Of a stretch of 64,000 nucleotides of DNA, positions 35,592 through 43,626 are shown one piece after another. This DNA is from an uncultured Carboxylicivirga sp. Lineage in GTDB: Bacteria; Bacteroidota; Bacteroidia; Bacteroidales; Marinilabiliaceae. The notes below the pieces were generated by a model that was not told the origin of the DNA, did not search any database, and saw nothing but the letters and a program-made list of their open reading frames with translations. The position numbers were made by a program, and so were the translations under genes. Position 1 is the stretch's first letter. The number at the start of each line of letters is the position of its first letter. The stretch is from contig NZ_OY764327.1 of NCBI RefSeq assembly GCF_963668385.1, forward strand, positions 2,604,001-2,668,000, given 5' to 3'.

Positions 35592-36028
35592 AACTCCGGA
35601 GGAGTTTAATATTAATAGCCCCGGGTGTTTGAACGAAGTGAATAAACCCGGGGATGATAATGAAAAATATCTGCCGCACTCTCAGTTGTTCATATTATCA
35701 CACAACTATTGCGGCAGCATCGAACGTTCTATAATTTTCGATGCATCAATAATTCAATTTCCAATTAATAGGCTGTTGGCTATTGGTTTTTCTCTTTATG
35801 TTTTTTTGCACCATTTTTTTACGAAGGCCAGAGGCCTGACTGTAACAGCGCAGTACGTAAGTGCTGTGTACATATTTAGCAAGGAGAAGTCCTGGAAGGA
35901 CGTCCGTAAATAATTAGAAATAAAAACGATGGTTCAATTTTCGATGCATCAATAAAACGATTAATCGATTTTCGATGAGTATTGAGAAACATTGTTGCCT
36001 TTTTAAATCTGTTAATAACTTTTCAGGT
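35592..36028. repeat. Array unit B
   Basis: 437 bases, nearly identical to unit D. The large hairpin also has an inner AGTTGT/ACAACT stem. A 94-codon frame inside it (35629-35913) is shared only with D. Confidence 0.88.
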
Positions 36029-36464
36029 AACTCCGGAGGAGTTTCATATTAATAACGCCGGGTGCTTGAACGAAGTGAATGCACCCGGGTAATGATAATA
36101 AAAAAACTGCCGCACACTCAGTCCTTCTTATCATCACACACTTATTGCGGCAGCATCGAACGTTCTATCATTTTCGATGCATCAATAATTCAATTTCCAA
36201 TTAATAGACTGTTGGCTATTGGTTTTCTCTTTATGTTTTTTTGCACCATTTTTTTACGAAGGCCAGAGGCCTGACTGTAACAGCGCAGTACGTAAGTGCT
36301 GTGTATTTTATGTCGAAGAGGAGAGTCCTGTGAGGACGTCTGTGAATGATTCTCAATTAACCGATGGTTCAATTTTCGATGCATCAATAAAACGATTAAT
36401 CGATTTTTGATGAGTATGGGTGAACATTTGTTGTCTTTGTCGAATTGTTAATAACTTTTCAGGT
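36029..36464. repeat. Array unit C
   Basis: 436 bases. The second hairpin is CCGGGTGC/GCACCCGG here, a shifted but perfect eight-base stem compared with CCCCGGGT/ACCCGGGG in B. Confidence 0.88.
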
Positions 36465-36901
36465 AACTCCGGAGGAGTTTAATATTAATAGCCCCGGGTG
36501 ATTGAACGAAGTGAATAAACCCGGGGATGATAATGAAAAATATCTGCCGCACTCTCAGTTGTTCATATTATCACACAACTATTGCGGCAGCATCGAACGT
36601 TCTATAATTTTCGATGCATCAATAATTCAATTTCCAATTAATAGGCTGTTGGCTATTGGTTTTTCTCTTTATGTTTTTTTGCACCATTTTTTTACGAAGG
36701 CCAGAGGCCTGACTGTAACAGCGCAGTACGTAAGTGCTGTGTACATATTTAGCAAGGAGAAGTCCTGGAAGGACGTCCGTAAATAATTAGAAATAAAAAC
36801 GATGGTTCAATTTTCGATGCATCAATAAAACGATTAATCGATTTTCGATGAGTATTGAGAAACATTGTTGCCTTTTTAAATCTGTTAATAACTTTCCAGG
36901 T
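36465..36901. repeat. Array unit D
   Basis: 437 bases; copy of unit B at an offset of 873, with two differences seen by eye (one in the second hairpin loop, one near the 3' end). Confidence 0.88.
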
Positions 36902-37296
36902 AACTCCGGAGGAGTTTAATATTAATAGCCCCGGGTGATTGAATGAAGTGAATGATAATGAAAAAATATCTGCCGCACTCTCAGTTGTTCATATTATCAC
37001 ACACTTATTGCGGCAGCATCGAACGTTCTATCATTTTCGATGCATCAATAATTCAATTTCCAATTAATAGGCTGTTGGCTATTGGTTTTCTCTTTATGTT
37101 TTTTTGCACCATTTTTTTACGAAGGCCAGAAGCCTGACTGTAATAGCACAGCACGTAAGTGCTGTGTATTTTATGTTGAAGAGGATAGTCCTGAAAGGAC
37201 GTCTGTAAATGATTTTCAATTAAACGATGATTCAATTTTCGATGAGTATGGAGGGATGTTTGTTGTCTTTGTCGAATTGTTAATAACTTTTCAGGT
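36902..37296. repeat. Array unit E
   Basis: 395 bases. It has lost the right arm of the second hairpin and part of the 3' linker. Its fifth hairpin has become a perfect CACAGCAC-GTAA-GTGCTGTG palindrome. Confidence 0.88.
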
Positions 37297-37550
37297 AACT
37301 CCGGAGGAGTTTAATATTAATAGCCCCGGGTGATTGAACGAAGTGAATAAACCCGGGGATGATAATGAAAAATATCTGCCGCACTCTCAGTTGTTCATAT
37401 TATCACACAACTATTGCGGTAGCATCGAACGTTCTATAATTTTCGATTAACCGATGATCAATTTTCGATTAGCAATTAATAATGCTGCTAAAATTGTTCT
37501 TTCTCCTGATGCTTATTATACCATTTGGTTCAGAGGGCCCATCGTACGTG
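37297..37550. repeat. Array unit F, truncated and diverged
   Basis: Matches unit B until about 37460; after that only fragments such as GTACGT..GTGCTG are recognisable. The right arm of the third hairpin carries a change that still allows a G-T pair. Confidence 0.75.
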
Positions 37551-37614
37551 TGTGCTGCGAAATATTTATAATTAACCATTCTGCACTAATCATAAACAAT
37601 TATCTCAGCGCCCT

Positions 37615-37633
37615 GCAAAGCTATTAGCTTTGC
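37615..37633. repeat. Isolated mini-palindrome with three-base loop
   Basis: GCAAAGCT-ATT-AGCTTTGC, an eight-base perfect stem with a three-base loop, just after the array and ahead of the DUF5063 promoter. It follows the same design as the array's short hairpins and the 51.4-kb cluster. Confidence 0.7.
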
Positions 37634-37659
37634 CCTAATGTACTCTGCTTTTTTTTTCT

Positions 37660-37667
37660 TACTTTTG
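37660..37667 (+). promoter_or_regulatory. Candidate -7 element for the DUF5063 operon
   Basis: TACTTTTG matches TAnnTTTG and is identical to the guaB box; the start codon is 50 bases downstream. No TTG at normal spacing. Confidence 0.4.
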
Positions 37668-37716
37668 CTCGACATTATTAGTATACAGAACGTAGCGAGG
37701 GCGATTATTTTATAGT

Positions 37717-38346
37717 ATGGAAGAGGCATTAAAACATGTAGTTTATTCAAAAAATGTGATTGAATTTGTAACGGTTTCCAAAGAATTCTGTGAGTTTTTG
37801 GAAAACTCAGATCAATACCCTCGACGAGAATTTGTAACTATTGCTACTCGCATTATTCCGCTTCTCTATTTAAAAGCCAGTGTTTTACCAAGAGTTGATT
37901 CTGAGCTGGAAGATGAATTGGAAAAGACCGTTGATGAAATGACTTATGCCCATATTCTCAATAATCTGGAGATGAAGCTGGGGCGATTCAACGATTATCT
38001 CGAAGTATTCAATCAGGATATGCAGCGAAGCGATACTCCTGTAATTGCCTATATAGCCGAAGATTTAACGGATATGTATCAGGATTTAAAAGACTTTATT
38101 TCGTCGTACCGCATTGGTATGACCGAAATAATGAATGATGCATTATCGGAGGTTCAGAGTAACTTCGAATTATATTGGGGACAACGGGCTGTAAATACTT
38201 TGCGTGCGCTTCATGCTATTTTGTTTGGCGAAGATGATTTGGATGAAGAAGATGGCGAAGAAGAAGTGCGCGAAGAACGAAAAAAAGATACCTGGTACGA
38301 TCGATTCCAGCAAGAATGGACCGACGAGGATGAAGAACTTAGATAA
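37717..38346 (+). CDS. DUF5063 domain protein
   Basis: A 209-residue mostly helical cytosolic protein that fits DUF5063 (VIEFVTVSKEFCEFLE at the N-terminus, then IPLLYLKASVLP and YWGQRAVNTLRALHAIL). The C-terminal 40 residues are very acidic (EDDLDEEDGEEEV) and then mixed-charge. It lies 13 bases before the 3'-5' exonuclease gene, a pairing I recall from other Bacteroidota genomes; a role with nucleic acids is suggested by this context only. Confidence 0.85.
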   Translation: MEEALKHVVYSKNVIEFVTVSKEFCEFLENSDQYPRREFVTIATRIIPLLYLKASVLPRVDSELEDELEKTVDEMTYAHILNNLEMKLGRFNDYLEVFNQDMQRSDTPVIAYIAEDLTDMYQDLKDFISSYRIGMTEIMNDALSEVQSNFELYWGQRAVNTLRALHAILFGEDDLDEEDGEEEVREERKKDTWYDRFQQEWTDEDEELR

Positions 38347-38359
38347 AAACAACATTTGA

Positions 38360-38965
38360 ATGCAGAAAACCATTTCGAAGGAAGCACTGAGCGAACTTCC
38401 ATTACAGCATTTTGAAGGTGATGTAGTGGTGGTTGAAGACGAAACAAAGATTGAAGAGCTGGTGCGTGAATTGGAGCAACATTCCGTTATAGGTTTTGAT
38501 ACCGAAACAAAACCCTCGTTTCAAAAGGGTAAGTCAAATAAAGTAGCACTTTTACAATTGGCCACATCTGAGCAGGGATACCTGTTTCGCTTGAATAAAA
38601 CGGGTTTTCATCCAGCATTAATTCGTTTAATGGAAAACCCCGAGATAGCAAAAATAGGCGTAGGCATCAGAGATGATTTAAGAGGCTTGCAGCGTTTAGC
38701 TCCTATGAAGCATGCCGGATTTGTTGAATTGCAGGATTATGTGAAGCAAGTAGGTATAGAAGATACCAGTCTGCGTAAATTAGCCGGTTTAGTAATGCAT
38801 ATAAGAGTGAGTAAGCGTCAGCGTTTATCAAATTGGGAAGCGCCGCACTTATCACCCAGTCAGGTTATTTATGCAGCTACCGATGCATGGGTAGCCATCG
38901 AGCTTTATCATAAGCTTACGGCTATGTTTCCCGAAAACAAAGTACAAACAATAAGTATTGGATAA
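38360..38965 (+). CDS. 3'-5' exonuclease, DEDDy type (RNase D-like domain)
   Basis: A 201-residue single-domain exonuclease. Exo I GFDTETKP supplies the D and E metal ligands, Exo II is in the IGVGIRDDLRGL region, and Exo III is YAATDAWVAIELY with the Tyr of the DEDDy class. There is no HRDC domain, so it is shorter than RNase D and resembles the Werner-type exonuclease domain. It would degrade RNA or DNA 3' ends. Its stop codon is 4 bases before the ATG of the methyltransferase gene; the run from DUF5063 through the DEAD-box helicase is tightly packed and looks like one operon. Confidence 0.92.
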   Translation: MQKTISKEALSELPLQHFEGDVVVVEDETKIEELVRELEQHSVIGFDTETKPSFQKGKSNKVALLQLATSEQGYLFRLNKTGFHPALIRLMENPEIAKIGVGIRDDLRGLQRLAPMKHAGFVELQDYVKQVGIEDTSLRKLAGLVMHIRVSKRQRLSNWEAPHLSPSQVIYAATDAWVAIELYHKLTAMFPENKVQTISIG

Positions 38966-38969
38966 AAAT

Positions 38970-40157
38970 ATGGCGAAGTTGCCAAAGTTAGTTTTAAAGC
39001 CAGGTAAAGAGCATAGTCTACATCGATATCACCCATGGGTATTCTCAGGTGCCATCAAAAAGATAAAAGGTGAGTTGATCGAAGGCGATGTGGTGGAAGT
39101 ACTGGATAGCAATGAAAATTTTTTGGCCATCGGTCATTCAATCATTGGATCTATCTCGGTTCGTATCTTAACATTCGAACAAGAAGAAATCAACTATCAG
39201 TTTTGGAAAGATAAGATTCAAAAGGCATTTGATCTTCGTAAATCGGTTGGATTGATTGATAACGAAAATACCAATGCTTTTCGTTTGGTGCATGCCGAAG
39301 GAGATTATTTGCCTGGTTTGATAATCGATTTTTATAATGGAACAGCTGTTGTGCAAATGCATACAGTGGGTATGTATCGCATTGAAGAAACCATTATTAA
39401 GGCTTTACAGGAGGTGATGGGCGATAGGTTAAAATCGGTTTTTAGTAAATCGGAAGGAACCTTGCCATACAAAGCACATGTAACAGCTGTTAATAGATAT
39501 GTATTTGGTAATAAAACCGAGAAAGTAGCGCTCGAAAATGGTTTGAAATTTCATGTTGATTGGGAAAAAGGACAGAAGACTGGTTTCTTTGTCGATCAGC
39601 GCAATAACCGTTCGTTACTCGAAAAATATAGTAAAGGCCGCGAGGTGTTAAACATGTTTTGTTACACAGGAGGATTTTCGTTCTATGCCATGAGGGGTGG
39701 AGCTAAATTAGTTCACTCTGTAGATAGTTCGGAGCGTGCCATTTATATTACAAATAATAATGTGGAGCTTAACTTCCCGGGAGATCCTCGTCACGAGTCT
39801 TATGCCGAAGATGCATTTAAATTTCTGGGAGGCATCAAAAATAAATACGACCTTATCGTTCTTGATCCACCGGCATTTGCCAAGCATCAGAATGTAGTGA
39901 AAAATGCCATACAGGGTTATCGTCGCTTAAATGCCAAAGCCATTGAGCAGATTCGATCGGGTGGTATTATCTTTACTTTCTCGTGTTCGCAGGTAATCAG
40001 TAAGGAGCAATTTCGTACAATGGTTTTTTCTGCAGCAGCAAAGACCAACCGGAAAGTTCGTATATTGCAACAATTAACTCAGCCTGTTGATCATCCGGTG
40101 GATATTTATCATCCCGAAGGTGAATATTTGAAAGGGCTGGTTATTTATGTAGAATAG
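38970..40157 (+). CDS. Class I SAM-dependent rRNA methyltransferase (RlmI-like)
   Basis: A 395-residue protein starting at the ATG at 38970 (MAKLPKLVLKPGKEHSLHRY); a TTG 12 bases earlier is the alternative. It has an N-terminal PUA domain (HPWVFSGAIKKIKGE, GDVVEVLD), a central beta region with QKTGFFVDQRNNR, and a Rossmann methyltransferase domain with the SAM motif NMFCYTGGFSFYA and the catalytic-site LDPPAFAK. E. coli RlmI makes m5C1962 in 23S rRNA; orthology here is inference. Cytosolic. Confidence 0.92.
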   Translation: MAKLPKLVLKPGKEHSLHRYHPWVFSGAIKKIKGELIEGDVVEVLDSNENFLAIGHSIIGSISVRILTFEQEEINYQFWKDKIQKAFDLRKSVGLIDNENTNAFRLVHAEGDYLPGLIIDFYNGTAVVQMHTVGMYRIEETIIKALQEVMGDRLKSVFSKSEGTLPYKAHVTAVNRYVFGNKTEKVALENGLKFHVDWEKGQKTGFFVDQRNNRSLLEKYSKGREVLNMFCYTGGFSFYAMRGGAKLVHSVDSSERAIYITNNNVELNFPGDPRHESYAEDAFKFLGGIKNKYDLIVLDPPAFAKHQNVVKNAIQGYRRLNAKAIEQIRSGGIIFTFSCSQVISKEQFRTMVFSAAAKTNRKVRILQQLTQPVDHPVDIYHPEGEYLKGLVIYVE

Positions 40158-40177
40158 TTTATTGTAAACAGATATCA

Positions 40178-41413
40178 TTGAAGTTTAAAGAATTTGATTT
40201 TGCCGATGAGTTGCTGGATGGTTTAGAGGCCATGCGTTTTGAAAAAGCAACACCTGTTCAGGAAAAGACCGTTCCTATCATTAAGGAAGGAAAGGATTTG
40301 ATTGCCTGTGCGCAAACGGGAACAGGAAAAACAGCTGCTTATCTTTTGCCCGTGCTCGATAAGCTGGTGCGTAATGGTCATAAGGATATAAATGCCTTGA
40401 TTCTGGTTCCTACCCGTGAATTGGCTATTCAAATTGATCAGCAGATGGAAGGCTTTGGTTACTTTCTTGATGTATCGTCAACTGCTATTTATGGAGGAAA
40501 CGATAAGGAGGAATGGAACCGCCAGAAAAATGCGTTAACCACTGGTGCCGATATTGTGATAGCTACTCCTGGTCGCTTAATTCAGCATTTAAGCATGGGG
40601 TATGTCAATATGTCGACCTTGCAACATCTTATTTTGGATGAAGCAGATCGCATGCTCGATATGGGTTTTCTTGATGATATTATGCAGGTGGTAACTCATT
40701 TGCCAAAAGAGCGTCAGACTTTGATGTTTTCTGCAACAATGCCACCTAAGATTCGCGAACTGGCGAAAGATATTTTGCACGATCCCGAAGAGGTAAATAT
40801 TTCTATCAGTAAACCAGCCGAAGGTATTTTGCAGGCTGCTTATATGGTTTACGATACACAAAAAATTCCATTGCTAAACGGATTGTTGAAAGATAAAGAT
40901 TTGCCTAGCATCATTATATTTTCATCAACCAAGTTAAAGGTGAAGGAAATTGCCCGTTCGCTTCTAAATAATGGCTTTAATGCCAAGGCAATTCATTCCG
41001 ATCTGGAACAGGCTGAGCGCGAAGATGTGCTGCGTGAATTCCGTAATCGTAATGTACAAATATTGGTAGCTACCGATATTATAGCCCGTGGTATCGATAT
41101 TGAAAAGATTGATTTGGTTATTAACTTTGATGTACCACGCGATGCTGAAGATTATGTGCACCGTGTTGGACGAACAGCCCGTGCTGCAACTCAGGGGGTT
41201 GCTATAACCTTAATTAACGAAAAAGAAGTATTGGAGTTTTATCGCATTGAGCAGTTAATTGAAACCAATATTTACAAAATTCCTTTGCCACCCGATTTAG
41301 GAGAAGCGCCTGTTTATAATCCAGAAGATTTGAAAAAAGGGAAAAAACGTAAGGGCGGTTTCAAAGGAAAAAATAAAAAGAACTTCAAAAAGAAGAACAA
41401 TAATAAATCGTAA
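40178..41413 (+). CDS. DEAD-box ATP-dependent RNA helicase
   Basis: A 411-residue RNA helicase. The start is a TTG at 40178: the next in-frame ATG is at codon 18 and would remove the FKEFDF start of the Q-motif region, which runs to KATPVQEKTVP. Motifs: AQTGTGKT (I), PTRELA (Ia), DEAD in ILDEADRML, SAT (III), and HRVGRTAR (VI). The C-terminal tail is Lys, Gly and Asn rich (GKKRKGGFKGKNKKNF), a typical RNA-binding tail of RhlE-like proteins. It remodels RNA in ribosome assembly or decay, fitting the upstream rRNA methyltransferase 20 bases away. Confidence 0.94.
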   Translation: MKFKEFDFADELLDGLEAMRFEKATPVQEKTVPIIKEGKDLIACAQTGTGKTAAYLLPVLDKLVRNGHKDINALILVPTRELAIQIDQQMEGFGYFLDVSSTAIYGGNDKEEWNRQKNALTTGADIVIATPGRLIQHLSMGYVNMSTLQHLILDEADRMLDMGFLDDIMQVVTHLPKERQTLMFSATMPPKIRELAKDILHDPEEVNISISKPAEGILQAAYMVYDTQKIPLLNGLLKDKDLPSIIIFSSTKLKVKEIARSLLNNGFNAKAIHSDLEQAEREDVLREFRNRNVQILVATDIIARGIDIEKIDLVINFDVPRDAEDYVHRVGRTARAATQGVAITLINEKEVLEFYRIEQLIETNIYKIPLPPDLGEAPVYNPEDLKKGKKRKGGFKGKNKKNFKKKNNNKS

Positions 41414-41441
41414 AAACAACGTTTTATTGATAAGGAGATTG

Positions 41442-41468
41442 TTGCCTGTTTCGAGTCGAATCAGGCAA
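41442..41468 (+). terminator. Hairpin after the DEAD-box gene
   Basis: TTGCCTG pairs with CAGGCAA, with an inner TTCG/CGAA pairing. The following T stretch (TTCTTGTCTTT) is interrupted, so termination may be partial. Confidence 0.6.
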
Positions 41469-41496
41469 TTCTTGTCTTTAATCTAATCATATAAGT

Positions 41497-43626
41497 ATGC
41501 AAAATTTATTTGTTGACATCATATCCAAAGAATTAAACCTGGCTGCCCGAGGAGTGGCCAACGTTTTAACTTTGCTCGATGAAGGAGCAACCATACCTTT
41601 TATCAGTCGTTACCGAAAGGAAATGACGGGGAGTATGGATGAGGTTGAGGTAGGTTCGGTAAAAGAACGTTACGAAAAGCTTCAGGAAATTGAAAAGCGC
41701 AAGGAATCCATTTTGAAGTCGATGGATGAACAAGGTGTGTTAACAGATGAGTTGAAGGCCAAAATAAAAGCAACTTATAACCTTACTGAGCTTGAGGATA
41801 TTTACCTTCCGTATAAGCCTAAGCGTAAAACACGTGCGGTTAAGGCCCGCGAAAAAGGATTAGAGCCATTGGCTAAAATCATTATGAAGCAGCATGAGAA
41901 CAATGTGGAAGGTAGAGCTGCAGCCTTTGTAAATGCCGAAGTTTCTGATGTTGATGAAGCATTGCAAGGTGCCCGCGATATTATTGCTGAATGGATTAAT
42001 GAGCATAAGGTTGGCCGTGAGATTGTACGATCAGTTTTTGAAAAAGAAGCGGTGATCACATCTAAATTAGTGAAGGGAAAAGAGGAAGAAGCGGCCAAGT
42101 ATAAGGATTACTTCGATTGGTCGGAGCCTTTGAAAAAATGTCCATCTCACCGATATTTAGCTATGCGTCGAGGCGAGAAAGAAGGCTTTTTAAAGTTGAC
42201 TATTTCGCCCGATCCGGAATCGGCTATGGAACGACTAGATCGCTTTTTTGTGAAAGGAGATACTGATTCGGCTGCTCATGTGCAGGATGCGGTAACTGAT
42301 GCTTACAAACGATTATTGGCTCCATCTATCGAAACTGAATTCTCTAATCTGTTTAAAGAAAAATCAGATGAAGAAGCGATAAAAGTATTTGCAGATAACC
42401 TACGTCAGCTATTGTTGGCTTCGCCACTTGGTCAAAAGCGGGTTTTGGCGCTTGATCCAGGTTATCGTACCGGATGTAAGGTGGTTTGCCTGGATCAGTA
42501 TGGTGATTTGTTAGAGAATGCCACAGTTTATCCTCACCCTCCTCAAAACGATTATAAGAAATCGAGCGACACGATTACAAAGCTGGTTGCCAAGCATAAT
42601 ATTGAAGCCATTGCCATTGGTAACGGAACAGCATCGCGCGAAACAGAGGCTTTTGCCAAAGGTTTGTCGTTTGCTCAAAAGGTGGATGTTTACGTGGTTA
42701 GCGAAGACGGAGCATCGGTATATTCAGCCGGAAAAGTGGCTCGAGAAGAGTTTCCTGATTATGATGTGACGGTTCGTGGTGCTGTGTCTATTGGTCGTAG
42801 ATTAATGGATCCATTGGCAGAGTTGGTAAAGATCGATCCAAAATCAATTGGAGTAGGTCAGTATCAACATGATGTTGATCAACCGCAATTGAAGAAATCG
42901 TTGGATACAGTTGTGGAATCGTGTGTAAACTCGGTTGGGGTAAATCTAAATACAGCCAGTAAACATTTACTTACCTATGTATCGGGATTAGGACCTCAGT
43001 TAGCGCAAAATATTGTGGATTATCGTTCCTCGAACGGTGCTTTTACTTCGCGCGATGAACTGAAAAAAGTTACACGTTTGGGAGCCAAGGCTTATGAGCA
43101 AAGTGCTGGATTCTTGCGTATTTCCGAAGCTAAAAATCCATTGGACAATACAGCTGTTCATCCCGAATCGTATAAGCTGGTAAAAGAAATGGCTAAGGAT
43201 TTAAATTGTCAGGTAGTCGATTTGATAAAAGATAAGGAACTGCGTAAAAAAGTGGATTTAAAACGATATGTCAATGATAAGGTGGGGTTACCTACCCTTA
43301 ATGATATAATGCAAGAGTTGGGTAAACCGGGACGAGATCCTCGTGAAACTATCAAAACATTTTCGTTTGCCGAAGGTATTTACTCAATTGATGATTTGCA
43401 CGAAGGAATGGAATTGCCTGGTTTGGTAACCAATATTACCAATTTTGGTGCTTTTGTTGATGTGGGTGTTAAACAAGATGGATTGGTTCATATTTCACAA
43501 CTTGCCAATCAATTTGTGAGCGATCCTAATCAGGTAGTTAAGTTACAGCAACAGGTGCGCGTGCGAGTTTTGGAAGTTGATCATCAACGGAAAAGAATTC
43601 AGCTTTCGATGAAAGGTTTAAACTAA
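41497..43626 (+). CDS. Tex-family RNA-binding transcription accessory protein
   Basis: A 709-residue protein of normal Tex length. It has an N-terminal Tex helix-turn-helix region (ISRYRKEMTGSMDEVEV), a YqgF-like RNase H fold (LALDPGYRTGCKVVCLD), paired helix-hairpin-helix segments (LNTASKHLLTYVSGLG, then RDELKKVTRLGAKAYEQ), and a C-terminal S1 domain (GMELPGLVTNITNFGAFVDVGV). Tex binds nucleic acid and is linked with transcription and RNA metabolism. Its end overlaps the convergent histidine kinase gene by four bases. Confidence 0.96.
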   Translation: MQNLFVDIISKELNLAARGVANVLTLLDEGATIPFISRYRKEMTGSMDEVEVGSVKERYEKLQEIEKRKESILKSMDEQGVLTDELKAKIKATYNLTELEDIYLPYKPKRKTRAVKAREKGLEPLAKIIMKQHENNVEGRAAAFVNAEVSDVDEALQGARDIIAEWINEHKVGREIVRSVFEKEAVITSKLVKGKEEEAAKYKDYFDWSEPLKKCPSHRYLAMRRGEKEGFLKLTISPDPESAMERLDRFFVKGDTDSAAHVQDAVTDAYKRLLAPSIETEFSNLFKEKSDEEAIKVFADNLRQLLLASPLGQKRVLALDPGYRTGCKVVCLDQYGDLLENATVYPHPPQNDYKKSSDTITKLVAKHNIEAIAIGNGTASRETEAFAKGLSFAQKVDVYVVSEDGASVYSAGKVAREEFPDYDVTVRGAVSIGRRLMDPLAELVKIDPKSIGVGQYQHDVDQPQLKKSLDTVVESCVNSVGVNLNTASKHLLTYVSGLGPQLAQNIVDYRSSNGAFTSRDELKKVTRLGAKAYEQSAGFLRISEAKNPLDNTAVHPESYKLVKEMAKDLNCQVVDLIKDKELRKKVDLKRYVNDKVGLPTLNDIMQELGKPGRDPRETIKTFSFAEGIYSIDDLHEGMELPGLVTNITNFGAFVDVGVKQDGLVHISQLANQFVSDPNQVVKLQQQVRVRVLEVDHQRKRIQLSMKGLN

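Larger units (their letters stand above)
35034..37550. repeat. Higher-order tandem repeat array, about 437-bp units, non-coding
   Basis: The core AACTCCGGAGGAGTT occurs six times, at 35150, 35592, 36029, 36465, 36902 and 37297, giving periods of 442, 437, 436, 437 and 395. Units alternate between two types, and unit B plus C (873 bp) is duplicated as D plus E; B and D differ at only two positions that I can see in 437. Each unit has up to six hairpins: AACTCC-GGA-GGAGTT; a CCCGGGT/ACCCGGG stem of about 20-base loop; CTGCCGCA/TGCGGCAG with a 30-base loop; AGGCC-(A/G)GA-GGCCT; an ACAGCgC/GTGCTGT stem; and GTCCT-nnn-AGGAC. AT-rich linkers are built from TTTTCGAT and AACCGAT pieces. Reading frames are not conserved between units, so protein coding is unlikely. 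Confidence 0.9.

Noticed and set aside
35629..36786. Two identical 94-codon frames (35629-35913 and 36502-36786) and other frames of 60-113 codons in the repeat array as genes
   Set aside because: The frame is intact only in the recently duplicated units B and D; other units shift frame or carry deletions, and hairpins run through the supposed coding sequence.
35034..37550. CRISPR array
   Set aside because: The unit is about 437 bp with no unique spacers and no cas genes nearby.
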